From: Gamarada debralockiae
Taxonomy: Eukaryota; Ascomycota; Leotiomycetes; Helotiales; Hyphodiscaceae
Direction: 5' to 3'
Length of the DNA: 64,000 nt
Assembly: GCA_002803225.1 (NCBI GenBank)
Contig: NXFV01000281.1
Location: 23,034-87,033 of the forward strand
Of this stretch, positions 13,501 to 23,452 are shown piece by piece. Every line of letters starts with the position of its first letter. The first letter of the stretch is position 1. The notes beneath the pieces are model-generated. The model was given only the letters and a program-made list of their open reading frames with translations, made no database searches and had not been told where the DNA came from. Position numbers and translations under genes: made by a program.

Positions 13501-13758
13501 CCTGAAGAGATCGCCTGTCGGAGGCAATATTCCTTCGAACAACGCTCCCAATCTTCGGGCCGTTCTGTGTAGAAGACCTTCCTCAGCATCCTCTTTTCTC
13601 TTACGTGAGATCGCTGCTCCTAATGCATTGAACTCTATGGGAGCCTCAAGTTTGAGGAGCGTGAAATCAGCGTTTACCGACACTAGAGATGCTGAATTCT
13701 CGTTTTGCACAGTTGCCACTGCTCCAGTCACTCTCCCAAAAGAGACTGGGCCGCTCAT
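10573..13758 (-). CDS. Large conserved fungal protein of unknown function
   Basis: A single intronless frame of 1061 codons. The start is the first ATG, MSGPVSFGRVTGAVATVQNE; the frame is open about 20 codons further upstream but has no ATG there. This N-terminus is one I recall from uncharacterised proteins of other filamentous fungi, so the start is credible. No enzyme motif is visible. The middle is rich in alpha-helical, charged segments (residues about 540-640, with ELEKIEEAARKRQ). The region near residue 950 contains RHIIDQAVVLLETLVSVYDG and GGTWVAEVDIL, the most family-like block I recognise. The C-terminus has a Cys cluster (CWACCAELVPRR) that could bind metal, which is inference. No frameshift over 3.2 kb, and the gene is convergent with the ABCD transporter. 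Function unknown. Confidence 0.85.
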   Translation of the reverse strand: MSGPVSFGRVTGAVATVQNENSASLVSVNADFTLLKLEAPIEFNALGAAISRKRKEDAEEGLLHRTARRLGALFEGILPPTGDLFRAYGKRVSEIIATPGVDPREGSDRDGIFANHIGADTASIWAAATSGSAAIAAHLLGCMLARIFTGPEAISIWVEIVQKQKEYIRGKEVNVLYSHEYQGALSAAQQDIKRDELANWDASARAWLQSADKAKALQHTQTMLILNNASVPVNNEHDLYTSVMKAWTAALEAMNNLVRGIPQRVQDGAALLGISSWHLYPDMRLYGASCAEVKQKDPIFDSTAFLTLGLQQARDETKSVYWSLPLACLQYYGDPIKASRTVGQDNSRITYQQFAYVVLGCLFVGWGEFAKTNEKGLRWVEMLAAEMDLSPGKRHDNMHKLKWLSYLAAAASGLIDCDESEQNNARQLINLGRRRSTFLQPHSNIPPPLFGISTIEVLLPLLKNDRERVKFLRKLSRYLKLDLPQFLIRINGAESINNDMPIEYASTMPLPKPQHKRMRDGSSKENVSCAERYIRWISLLDTQLSLCIRRSEDLKIIPNAIEKLNSLLELEKIEEAARKRQSFQTIGINQDLQTAYSRRLEIAELRELIRIGQRRLEIEQAGEICLPVGNYIRDPGYKYSDQGLIFSSEWDFFDALSDITKKMEVDNGVQFAVSQTFYVGDADLAALCSITPTRTLTLIQKPVPMPNFIISPDFLESYLSRRSFDVGKLSFYLASSKHYFIQDEITSLKACAMMADIYKLLPDATISTLVVGQPLSRAKWIPRPPQSDPRNLGGTLTLAQAFACVAMFESGTCNLDPSTLSEVFAMSSGNSLYVAGTLLCDPYEQPTPSEIRRVVGNIGRAGIHFLISPPELKIRPANPEKWMSINHNPFDGKLENHFEQTSIHLSFTDYVIPLITEDNPRHIIDQAVVLLETLVSVYDGGTWVAEVDILKTFRQSICRETCEKASHGHTASGKKASYEAIKAENPHLLVTSVENWDELIEAHSIGVIIVRAHKNWLARLAATAISKKHDFMPIILPEDPCWACCAELVPRRPNYKVALIC

Positions 13759-15018
13759 TTTCTTCAACCTCGTGGGATTGTTCAGCAGACAAGGCTTCTT
13801 CTTAGTAGAGAATGCCAAATAAATTCCTGTCGTTCAAAATCGCCTAGGATATCGGACAATCACTTGTAAATTTATTAGAAGTCTGGAGATGGAGATGGAG
13901 AGAGATGTGTTGTCAAGAAAAGGTCTTTCGGCAAAAGACTGGCAATGAAGTATGGCTCTGTCCATTCGCACCCGAAAGAACGCCTCACCGAATTGTTACA
14001 CAACGGACAGTTCCGTCCAATAAACGCCGCTCAATGCAAATAAACCGAGGCCTTACTTTACCACCAAGTCTGCCTTGGCTGTCCATAAAAATATACACAG
14101 GTTCCCGCCCCGGGAGAGTTTGGGTACTCGTCCAGAAAGTCACCCATCTTCCTCCCATTACTCCACAGAGCACGGACACGGTTATTGAAATTTTACTCTA
14201 CTCCATCCTGTTCATGGTGTTAAGAGAGCTGGTTTAATTTCTCTGTCCATAATACCGTTAATCGTAAGAGGCCTCGAATTCAAAGGTGGTGAAGTTTGGA
14301 GGGGTCTCGTTTACTACCGAGTGAGGAGGGGCGGTCGGTTTATTACGTAACCTGTTCCATTCTCCCATCTCGTGCCTCTAATATGTAAGTAGGTGCATAT
14401 ATCAATACAGCAAGCTCAGCATTTATCCACATCTTCATTAGTCAACTCTCCATTCTTCAAAACTCCAACCTCACATTTCACACGTCCATCAAAGAACTGT
14501 CTATGGCAGAAAAGACTCGAAATTCCTCGACGAAAATTGCACTCCATTCCCCAGCATAGGTAACATGAATGAACTCACCACCAGTAGCGCTTGAGCAAGG
14601 ATTCAATATCCATAACTTTTTTCTTCCTGGGTTATCGCCACGCGAAGTGCCCTGTGACATTTCCATGATGTCTCTGATATCGTCGATTTTAGTGAGAATT
14701 CTAGGTGCACTAGCAAAACCTCAAGGACATACAGCAAAGCCCATTATGAAGATTATGGGATCCACGGATTATACCTCCATGGGGTGTAAATATTCATCGT
14801 TTGCATATCCTCGAGCTTTCCCCTATCACCAGGGTCGCCGTGTATTTTAAGCTGATGAAGGCGGTGAAGATGATTCTGATATACCATGGCATTATCGCCC
14901 GCTATCGCTTTCTTCACCGTTTTCTTCCTGTTATTTTACTGTTATCAAGCTTATCTACTGTAGTTGACGTGAAAACACTTTTATAGAAACAGTAAACCAC
15001 ACTTTTCTTTATAATCTT
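13759..15018. other. AT-rich intergenic region
   Basis: Short frames (13905-14237, 14569-14850) lack motifs or splice structure. The start probably holds the promoter of the 1061-residue gene. No gene supported. Confidence 0.5.
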
Positions 15019-15160
15019 ACTTTTTGTAGTTAACATTAATGCCGTCCTTTGCGAGCAGTACCTCGACAACGGCCTCGTGCCCGTTCTTAGCAGCTCACGA
15101 TAGCGGTGTCCAGCCACAGCTATCCTTCGAGTTAACATCAATGCCGTCCTTTGCGTAGTA
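15019..15160 (-). pseudogene. Ankyrin-repeat relic
   Basis: Translating the minus strand gives AKDGIDVNSKDSCGWTPLS, a stop, then AAKNGHEAVVEVLLAKDGIN and VNYKK. This is about one and a half ankyrin repeats of the DGxDVNSKDxxGxTPLSxAAxNGHEAVVxLLL type found in long fungal ankyrin/NACHT proteins. The stop stands where TGG (Trp) is usual, which fits a TGG to TGA change as RIP produces. Flanking frames are AT-rich and full of stops, so only a fragment survives. Whether it came from a NACHT-ankyrin gene cannot be told. Confidence 0.65.
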
Positions 15161-15945
15161 TATGTTGTTATGAACAAGGTTGATACAACATCACCTTATT
15201 AAAAGGGAATAAGTTTTGAATACACCCCTGCTGACACCAAAAGTAACCCTAAAACGGGCTTGGACTTTTTATTCTTTTTCTCCAACCCATCTCCCTGCGG
15301 GGCTGGTGCTGGTCAGCTTGGAAAACGCATCTTGGCTGTCATGCGTAATAATGCTGCCACTGACTCGTGTTCCTCTGCTTAGAATTGGCGTCGTATTTGC
15401 TAATCCTGTTAAAGAGTCCATGGTTATAATTCCAAGTCTCCAGGTGCACGGAATATTGAAGAATTTTATAACTTGGTCAATTCTTTTGAACTTGGATATA
15501 GCAAAGACGTGACAAATCTTGAGAAGGTCGCTTAAATCGCAGTCTTTTGACCATAGGCTGTTAAACTTTCCTAGCGTTTTTATAAGGTTAATCCACGGCT
15601 CTTATGCGCACAGCCGTGTTTTAGTAATCTCCTTACGTTTCAATAGCTTCCCATCCCTCATTAAGTTTTTCCCCTGCGTTTCAAATGTGGGGTAACTAAC
15701 CAACTCCATGACTCGTCCTACAGTGAACAGAGTTCGATGGCTTACCCCACACGGGATTGGAGAGATTTACTTTCCAAATACAGTAGCTCCACTTAGAAAA
15801 TGCCGATTCTTAGGACAAAGCGCGTGGGGAATATAGTTGAATCGACTGAACTTTATTTTCTCTTTTTAATAACGTTAGTCTCGCCGCTGCATACTCACGC
15901 TCAACGCAGCACTTTTCTCTCATCTCTTCTGTCCAAAACCGCCCG
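15161..15945. other. AT-rich region with possible coding remnants
   Basis: Plus-strand frames around 15420-15530 read coherently for a short way (ARNIEEFYNLVNSFELGYSK) but are interrupted. They may be remnants of a lost gene. The last part should hold the promoter of the GPCR gene. No firm call. Confidence 0.35.
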
Positions 15946-17278
15946 ATGGCCCAAACTAAGTTAACTGCCTCTCAGATACATATCCTCGCCATCGTCGAGA
16001 AATCCAGCGCCGTCCTTTCCTTAATAGGAACTACATTAATTATAATCACCTTCTTGAGCGTGAAAGCTTTCCGAAGGCCATCAACCACACTCATATTCTA
16101 CGCATCTTTCAGCAATGTCCTCTCCAATATTGCCCATCTTATCGGTGTAGCGGGAATCACAGCTGGGCAGAATAGTGCTCTCTGTCAAGTTCAAGGCTTT
16201 CTTCAGCAGATGTGGGTATTCTAACCTTGTAATCGGATTGTAAGGAGCTAATGCAATAAGTAGGTTCGAGCCTGCAGATGTGCTTTGTTCCTTGGGCATG
16301 GCTATCAATGTCTACCTCGCAATATTTCATCAATACGACACTACAACATTAATGCAATGGACTGGGAGATATTTAATCCTCTGCTACGGCCTACCTTTTG
16401 TTCCAGCCTTCGTTTTACTATTCATTAGGTCCGAAGATCGTGGACGAGTCTATGGAAATGCTACTGTAAGCTGTTCATCATTATTTCTTAGTAATGTAGT
16501 GCTGAAAAGGTCTCCATAGCTTTGGTGCTGGATCTCGACCGGCTGGGAACCCCTACGAATTGCCCTGTTTTATGCCCCGATTTGGATATTTATGCTGAGC
16601 ACGATTGTTATATACATACTGGTTGGCAAGGGTGTCTTCAAGAAACGTAAGGCGATCAGAAGTATGTCTTCAAGTGGGGGTCATCTCAACACACACAACG
16701 GCAAGCCCTTTACTGGAATGAAAACAACTGAGGTTCAGATTTGCAGCAGCAATCGTGAACGCGGAGGATCCTATAATGGTTCGGCACGCAGCGATCTTCC
16801 ACCTCCCAGTACAGCTGCAAGGAGAGACCAGTATTCGGTCACGATATCCAGTTTGCCACCTGATGAAGAACGGCAGACTAGAACATCACCACCACCTGTT
16901 CGAGCCACCACTCACAGCTTCGGTCCAGCGGGGTTAGATAACATCACATGGGCGTATACAAAATGCGCTGCGCTCTTCGCTGCCTCATTGCTTATCACAT
17001 GGGTACCTTCCAGCGCGAATCGTGTATATAGTTTGGTGTTAGGGAGAGTCAGCTACCCTTTGAATATCTTGTCGGCACTCGTAATCCCTCTCCAAGGCTT
17101 TTGGAATGCCATTATTTATTTCACAACGTCAAGAGCAGCTTGCAAGGAAGTCTGGGATTCGAGACCTAGCTTGGTTTCGAACAACTCGAATATTCAGTTG
17201 GACACTATTGGTAGCAGGAAACAGGGAACAGGAAGTACGGTAGAACTGTGTACAAAAACGCCCAGTTCTACAGATTAA
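15946..17278 (+). CDS. cAMP-receptor-like seven-transmembrane receptor (CAR/Git3-like GPCR)
   Basis: G-protein-coupled receptor of the fungal class related to Dictyostelium cAMP receptors. Three exons, 15946-16211, 16264-16465 and 16520-17278, with introns of 52 and 54 nt; the splices restore QQMFEPADV and NATLWCWIS, both expected in the family. The product is 408 residues. Helices: VLSLIGTTLIIITFLSVKAF (TM1), TLIFYASFSNVLSNIAHL (TM2), a Cys-containing TM3 region ending FEPADVLCSLGMAINVYLAI, then TM4, and TM5 around FYAPIWIFMLSTIVIYILVG. A long intracellular loop 3 of about 90 residues is Ser/Thr-rich. TM6 is KCAALFAASLLITWVPSS and TM7 is ILSALVIPLQGFWNAIIYF. The short cytosolic tail could be phosphorylated. 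No ligand can be inferred. It is intact although its neighbours are decayed. Confidence 0.92.
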
Positions 17279-18076
17279 TTGACGGATTGATTTATACCTT
17301 GTTGGCTTGAGTATTTTCCTTCTCGATTAGGGGACATCGATTCCGAATATAAGAAACGTTGCCAAGGACAGGCAGTCTAGGTAACGGAAAAAGGAGTTTT
17401 GGATACCTGCTTTGTTGGGACTGGAGAGTTGATGAAAAGAACGGGCAGCTATTTCCTATGTGGCAGCAAAACGGATAACAGCAGAGGGGAATTCAGATGA
17501 TTAACCTACTGGGAGAAGACCAGGGCTATGGACAGTCTCAACAGCAGCACGAGCAGGACGCGCCCGGGCCCAACATCCAGGGGACAATGGGAGAATCGAG
17601 CTGCTGGAGCTCGAGGTGAGGCAGTGGAGAGCGCACGCCTAGGGTGTGTGCGGATGGGTGAGCACCGGGAGGTGAGGTGAGAGTGAGCAAGGTTGAGAGT
17701 GGTCACATGCAGTTACATTAACGAGCACACGAAACAAAAGTAGGATTCGTGTTAAACAATAACACCATTGCCCTCATTGTCCGAGCTACTCCAGACGCTC
17801 CTTCGAGTCATCACCCCTCATCACGAACTCCGAAATCTTCAAATTGACCTTCACACGCGCTAAGGGCGCGATGCGTACGTGCCGTGAAAAAAGCCCCCTC
17901 TTCCAAACGCGAGCTCCTGCGAGCGTGGCCGTTGTGTTTACATATGTATCAATTGGTTAACTTGTGATTGAGAAATAAGCCTATCAATTGCGACAACGTC
18001 TCCCATTCTCGACTGGAAGTGCCGCATTTCTTGGGACATGAATCGTTCCGAAATGAAAGCGATTCAAAAGCAGGAT
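17279..18076. other. Intergenic region
   Basis: Between the GPCR gene and the 3' end of the HeLo-pseudokinase locus, which converge. A GC-rich patch lies near 17550-17640. No gene supported. Confidence 0.5.
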
Positions 18077-19640
18077 TCAGATTCTGATATCGAGCAGTGA
18101 CGTCAAAATCTGAGATTCGTTAGCTTTTGATGCTCGGAAAGTTTGTGCTCTCTCCGTTTCTTACCTCGATGAATCGGACTCCCACGAGGATCCCATTTTC
18201 GTCAAAGAACTCCTTCTCATCCCCGAAGCTGTTATCAGTCTTGTCTAGACATACCAGACAAGCAACACCTGTGTCCGCGTACTTGCGACCCATTTTCGGT
18301 GGTAGCTGGTCTTGGACAATCTTCACCAACGCTCTCTTCGTCTCGAAAGCTTTCTTTCTACGATCCCTGATCGAGGAATCAGCTGCAACTGAAAGCTCTG
18401 GAATCGGTTTGGGCATTGTTTCTCCTGGGCTCGAACATGCGAGCGAGCGGCCAACGCCAGTCTCTAGCAGGCAGACTCCGAGAGAATAAATGTCATGGTG
18501 CATGGAATAATCTTCTTCGGGCTGCGCACCTTGACGGGTGGGATGTCGGTACAGATTCTTCCCCCACTCATCATCATCACCTTGATGTTGCGTCTTCCCT
18601 TCCGCAAGGCGGAACCTTTCGAAGCCCGTGAGGAAGGCCCAAGGCAAGAGCGTTTCTTGGTCCCGGAGAATGAGTATGGTCTCGGGACGAATGTTTTTGT
18701 GCACAAAGCCTCCGGAATGGACGAACATGATTGCTTTTGCAAGTTGCTTTGCAAGAGAGAAGCGATCATCAAGTGGATAGGACTCAGCAGGCGATAGGAC
18801 CAGGGTGCGAAGGTACTGGGGATCCGACAGGGTTGATGGAATGGCGAAGACAACCCGGTTTGCAGCTTCACTTTCCATGATATCTCTGCAAGGCAAAATT
18901 CCGAAATCGAACGGTTCTATCTTTCGAAGGACTTTGACTAGTTTGCACATATCTGGAAATGTCGATACACTGCTGGGATGGTCGATCAATATTCAATACT
19001 GTCTTCACGGCCCTTCCAGATCCCTGATGGCCCTTCTGTTAGTTCTCTTTGTTCCTCACCAAAGAAGGTTGTTGGTAAGAGAATAGCGGTTTTTTGATTT
19101 CCCGGTCGTTGACCTTCGAGTTGATTGCGTCTCTGAGGACTTTCAGAGTGGACAACGCAGGCTCTCCTATGCGAACTGGGTCGAGCTCTTGATCAAGCTG
19201 TTTGCTCGAAAGACGAACGATAAGGTACCAAGCGACATCAAAAACCTCGCTCCATTCCTTTAAGTCCACTAAAGCAGATTTCAAGCTACTCTTGACCCAT
19301 ACCGCATACTTCAATCGCCGAGCCTCGCCTTCTTCGACAAGATACTGCGTACTGTGGCTTCGTCATCTGGCTTGCCAATGAGACCGTCAATCAAAGAGAT
19401 CGCCACCTGAGCTTTCCTTGTAGGACTAGCAAGACGCTATTTTGGTGAATCTGGTGGTCGTCGTCAAGGCTGGGCCATATATTTCGGAGGAGTTCAAGCT
19501 GCCGTTGGATCTTCAGCCAGCGAGTTTCGATTAGTAAGACAAATTCGGTGATTTCTTGATCTGCATGCTTGTAAGATTTGCATGTTTTCACCAAAACATT
19601 CCCATATCTGCGCGAGTCAATACGATTCAAAGACGTTGGG
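18077..19640 (-). pseudogene. HeLo-like domain plus pseudokinase, disrupted
   Basis: Product of a fungal non-self-recognition or cell-death type family: an N-terminal HeLo-like (prion-inhibition) domain and a C-terminal kinase-like domain. N-terminal pieces: ITEFVLLIETRWLKIQRQLE, IWPSLDDDHQIHQNSVLLVL (19391-19560) and LKYAVWVKSSLKSALVDLKE (19240-19320). The kinase-like part (18165-18990) has FVHSGGFVHKNIRPETIL where HRDxKxxN belongs and FLTGFERFRL where DFG belongs, so it is a pseudokinase; HHDIYSLGVCLLE matches subdomain IX. A final 33-nt exon (18077-18109) follows a 55-nt intron. Lesions: one-base losses near 19410 (KL/VAISLID) and near 19325 (SKK/EARRLKYAV), and a stop and frame change near 19030. 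I find no good ATG for the N-terminus. Unspliced or alternative readings do not repair the frame. Confidence 0.8.
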
Positions 19641-19939
19641 GTCTGGTTTGGTCCACCTTATGCATATGTCAGCCAAGCTGATGGCCGATACAGCTGGTCC
19701 ATTCCTCAACGTCGTCTCGAAAAGCGACCGAGAGCTCCAAACGTATTTGTTCACCGTGCGTTACCACACATGGATGGAAGTGCAGAGGAGCTCAGTTAGC
19801 AGCCAGGTTTGAAAAGATGAGGCTGCAACATCCTGGTGCCATACTGTAACCCCTGCCACTTGCTGTAAGTGGTCACTGAAGCGAGTGTCACCGAGGCTGA
19901 GAGATTCCAGATGCAACATCGAAAAGCAACCAAACTTGG

Positions 19940-22275
19940 ACAACTAATCTACAGAAAACTATCGTTGTTTATCTGGACAATTTTGAAGACCCAGAAGCAA
20001 TTTCCCGTGAGTTTGCGGAAGCACTTATTAGAATCGCACTGCTGACAAATCACCTAGCACTGGGCTATGACATGATATGTCGAATCCCACGAGGCTGGTG
20101 TACGACACCAGCGTGCCCTGCGATATCCAAAGCTTCCGATGTCTTTGCACGACTTAGATGACTTCAAACTCCAAATCACGTTTCAAAATGGCCCCGCGTG
20201 TGTTCTACACACATCATACAAGGCAGATCGAGCACGTGGAATCCGCAATGTTGCAGTGGTGAAACAATGAACCCCTCAAAAGTCTGAGCTAGGCGTGGGA
20301 ACCTTTGGGACAGTCAGATTGGAAAAGAGGTTGAATGATTAAGGGGGAACGGGAGTGACACACCGTGCAGTGAAATTATTGCACAAGTCGCAACTGGCAC
20401 GACTGAAAATTGACTATTAAGAGGGAGCTGATTGCTCTGACGAAGTTCTCCAGAGACAAGGTCTACTGCCATTTCGGGCCCTGGAAAAGAGCTAGATTGT
20501 ATCTGACAAGATAATAATTTACTCAACACCAATTTCTCGTCGAATTTTCAGCTGGTTCGAAGATGATGAGCACATTTTCCTCGCCATGGAATATTTCCGT
20601 CATGGCACTCTTGATAGATTCATGAGCAACAACCTCCGGGAGGACGACGCACGAAACATATCTTCCCAGCTTCTGGAAGGTCTGAAGATCATGCACGAAG
20701 AAGGATTTACTCACCGAGATCTGAAACTTCAGGTTAGCTCTATCTGTCTTCCGTTCCAGAACCTAGATGCGCGGAATTATCTTCTGTCATCATTGATTCG
20801 TTGGCCACAGATTAACCATTTTTTTGCCAGGACTTTTGGCTGACCCGCCTTATATCTAGAACATCTTCGTCGTGCAGACATCACCAAGCTGGTGGGCCAA
20901 AATTGGAGACTTTGGAATATCGAAACGCGTCTCGAATAACGACACGGCATTACAGACTGCAACGGGAACACACATTACCTTGCGCTAGAAGTATATCACT
21001 ATGTTTATAATGACGAAGACGAAGAAAGCGATACATACACAAATGCAGTGGACATTTGGTCTTTTGCGTGCGATGTCTATGAGATGATGGCACTGAGGAT
21101 GCCGTTCCCAATATACCCACGCAGTCTTGTGACCTTTTGCAGAGGCGGACCTTTTGCAGAAGAGCCGCTTACCGAACATATCAACAGAGAAGATATCGAA
21201 TTTATCAAGACGGTTTTGGTCCCCTTTGCTCGACTTCGTCCGCCCCGCTAAAGATGCGATGAAGCGCCGTGGCTTTCCGTTGAAGATTTTCAAAATTCGA
21301 CTTTGATAACCAACACAGATGGAAATCCGAACGCCCCTATTTGATGTTACGAATGGTGACCAATCAGCTACTATTGTGCCTCTCGAACGCTTACGAGATG
21401 CCCACTTATCTACAGTCCGACGTCCACCAATCATGATTTCACCACGGCCTCCAACTGTTACTTATGAATATCTTGTTCAGAGGCCTAGCCCCACGCCATA
21501 TTTTGACCTTATCAATCACACTCCAGTCAGAGGGGTGCACCGGACTCGGTTTTGACCACAAATCCGTCCAAACATTCAACCAGCAGAGACTCTCATCAAT
21601 CGTTCTTGTCGATTATCCTACAAGTGATCAGGGTAAGGTTTCTCGATACCTGGACAGCATATCTCCACGGGTATACGAGACGGGAAAACGGCGGGAGACT
21701 CGGTGATGAGCTTGACCCTAAGTGGGGAGAGCTCCCTGAATAGTCGTTGAACTATGAATCCGCCGCGACGGCCATTCCTAATCAAAGTCTGGATGATATC
21801 TATCAGGATCTTGAGATGCCTCGAAAGTTAGAAGCCGAGAATTACTTGAAAGATAAAAAGGATCAACCTCTAGAATCGGCTAGAGGCTTGGGATATACAC
21901 CAGTCAGACAGAGATATGATTCGAATGGGCAGGATGTTATGGATATATCTCGTATTGCCTGTTCATTCCAGGGCTGCCCTGTAACCTTTGCTCGGGCACC
22001 GGAAATGCATCGTCACCTAGATGAGGTCCACGGCGATATGAAGTTTTGCCCTGAGCCTGGGTGCCCATATCCCGGCACCAAACGCGTGAGCAGGCTTAGA
22101 GAGCATACGGCAAGAAACCATCCTCATCTGTTCAATGGTAAGAGTTTTATCGAGAGTCACTTTGCAGCTAGGAGTATGATGCTGACAATCTTGGTTAGTG
22201 CGCCTGATAGTTCCCCAGGCACCTCAACTTGGAGCCTTCACTCCTCCACCGCCAGCATTATTCGGTAACCTATAA
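19940..22275 (+). pseudogene. Ser/Thr kinase with C-terminal C2H2 fingers, disrupted
   Basis: Divergent from the HeLo-pseudokinase locus. Kinase signatures: glycine loop ELGVGTFGTVRL (about 20290), AVKLLHKS, MEYFRHGTLDRFMSNNL, catalytic THRDLKL (20716), then an intron (about 20732-20861) and NIFVVQTSP, KIGDFGISKRVSN (DFG), NAVDIWSFACDVYEMMALRM. After the kinase a Pro-rich tail runs in the frame of IACSFQGCPVTFARAPEMHR plus HLDEVH and a second finger (CPEPGCPY...HTARNH), both C-x4-C...H-x4-H. A 61-nt intron (22138-22198) gives a last exon ending at 22275. Lesions: stops near 20263 and 20334, an extra base near 20420, a lost base near 20548 and near 20975, an indel near 21250, a frame change near 21335 and a stop at 21741. 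It may have been one kinase-zinc finger gene or two adjacent ones; the frame continues across the join except for the stop at 21741. Confidence 0.75.
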
Positions 22276-22589
22276 TTGATAATACCGGGTGCGATTGGGG
22301 CAGCAAGCGGACGACGTCGAGAAGCCCCAGTGCCAAATGGATGGTGGGCATCAAGGATCCCCTATGTTCTCGGGGTACTTACCGGCGAGACAGAGATATG
22401 ATGCAATAAGAGCAGGATGTTGGTACGGGTAAATTCTTAGGGAGGGACCTTGCGCCGAGTACGGTTAGAAGACAGCGACAGGGCGAACGTCGAGAAGCTA
22501 CTTCACCAAATTCAGAGAGTGTCCCGCGGATTTTGAAGCTTACAAGTATGACCAGAGTATATCATCATATTTGAGGAACATGCTGAGAA

Positions 22590-23274
22590 CGAATAGTCAT
22601 TGCTGCGGGCGGTCTCAATAATAGGGATATTTTAGTGAGCTGCAAAGACTGTGACTTATTTCACATGCTGACGCATTCTTGCAGGATATCCTAACGCATT
22701 TGCTAAAGTACCACTCTTCATGGATGGCAAATGTGAGGAACATTTAACCGAATATACTTCTGTTAAACAAAGCACTCTTAATCCATATTGGCTCTCTACT
22801 TCTACTCGTATGTTTCGTGTCCGAAATGTGGATTTGAACTGAAGCAATGTCTGATAATTAATAGACCGTGGTACTAGCAGATCGACGTGTGCATTGAGAT
22901 TCTTGATGATGCGAATGGAGTGTTCAAGGCTGACCGCGGCCTTCTTGGCAGACTACGCCGTCTGCTAAGTGAATTCATTAAATTTCCCGCAGCGGCGGAG
23001 AAAGACGAAAGCAGTACGAGACGCGCTCTTTCCCTTACGCTTTAGTAGCTGAAATATAGCAGTGATCATAACACGTAATCTCGAAACGGGGCTTTCGAAG
23101 AAAACTGTGAAGGGAATAGTGAGTTTTCTGGTGGAGTTTATTAAGAACGGAGACCTGGAGTTGCCCTATATCTCTATAATCAGAGGCCACAACGTAGACG
23201 GTTTTTCGGGAGGAGGTGATAGTAAGGTTGACGACGGAGGTATTATATACGAGGTAGGAGAAGGAGAAGAGTAA
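22590..23274 (+). pseudogene. C2-domain relic (NEDD4/Rsp5-like)
   Basis: Pieces read like a lipid-binding C2 domain in order: IVIAAGGLNNRDIL (22593), then a possible intron GTGAGC...TTGCAG, GYPNAFAKV (22683), STLNPYWLS (22770), IDVCIEILDDANGVFKADRG plus LLG (22880), and VIITRNLETGLSKKTVKG (23062). The same order (xxGL..RD, PDPFAxV, TLNPxW, IxIxDxxxFKKxDxGFLG, TRDL) occurs in the C2 domain of Rsp5/NEDD4-type ubiquitin ligases. Frames between pieces do not join by simple splicing, so it is probably broken. No WW or HECT domain follows; after 23274 the sequence is purine-rich and non-coding. The assignment rests on motif order seen by eye and is moderate at best. Confidence 0.45.
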
Positions 23275-23452
23275 GCACGCGGTTGGCTTGAGAGAGAGTA
23301 GAGAGGATACAGGGCTAAAGAGTAGGAGGAGGAGTGTGATTTGTTGTTAATGTGGTCCGCTTTTTAAGTGATTAATGGAGGTAGTAATAGGGTTATGAAG
23401 AACAGAGAGACGCCGAATGGAGTGACGCGTTGAACTTATGCTGAGTATCCAT

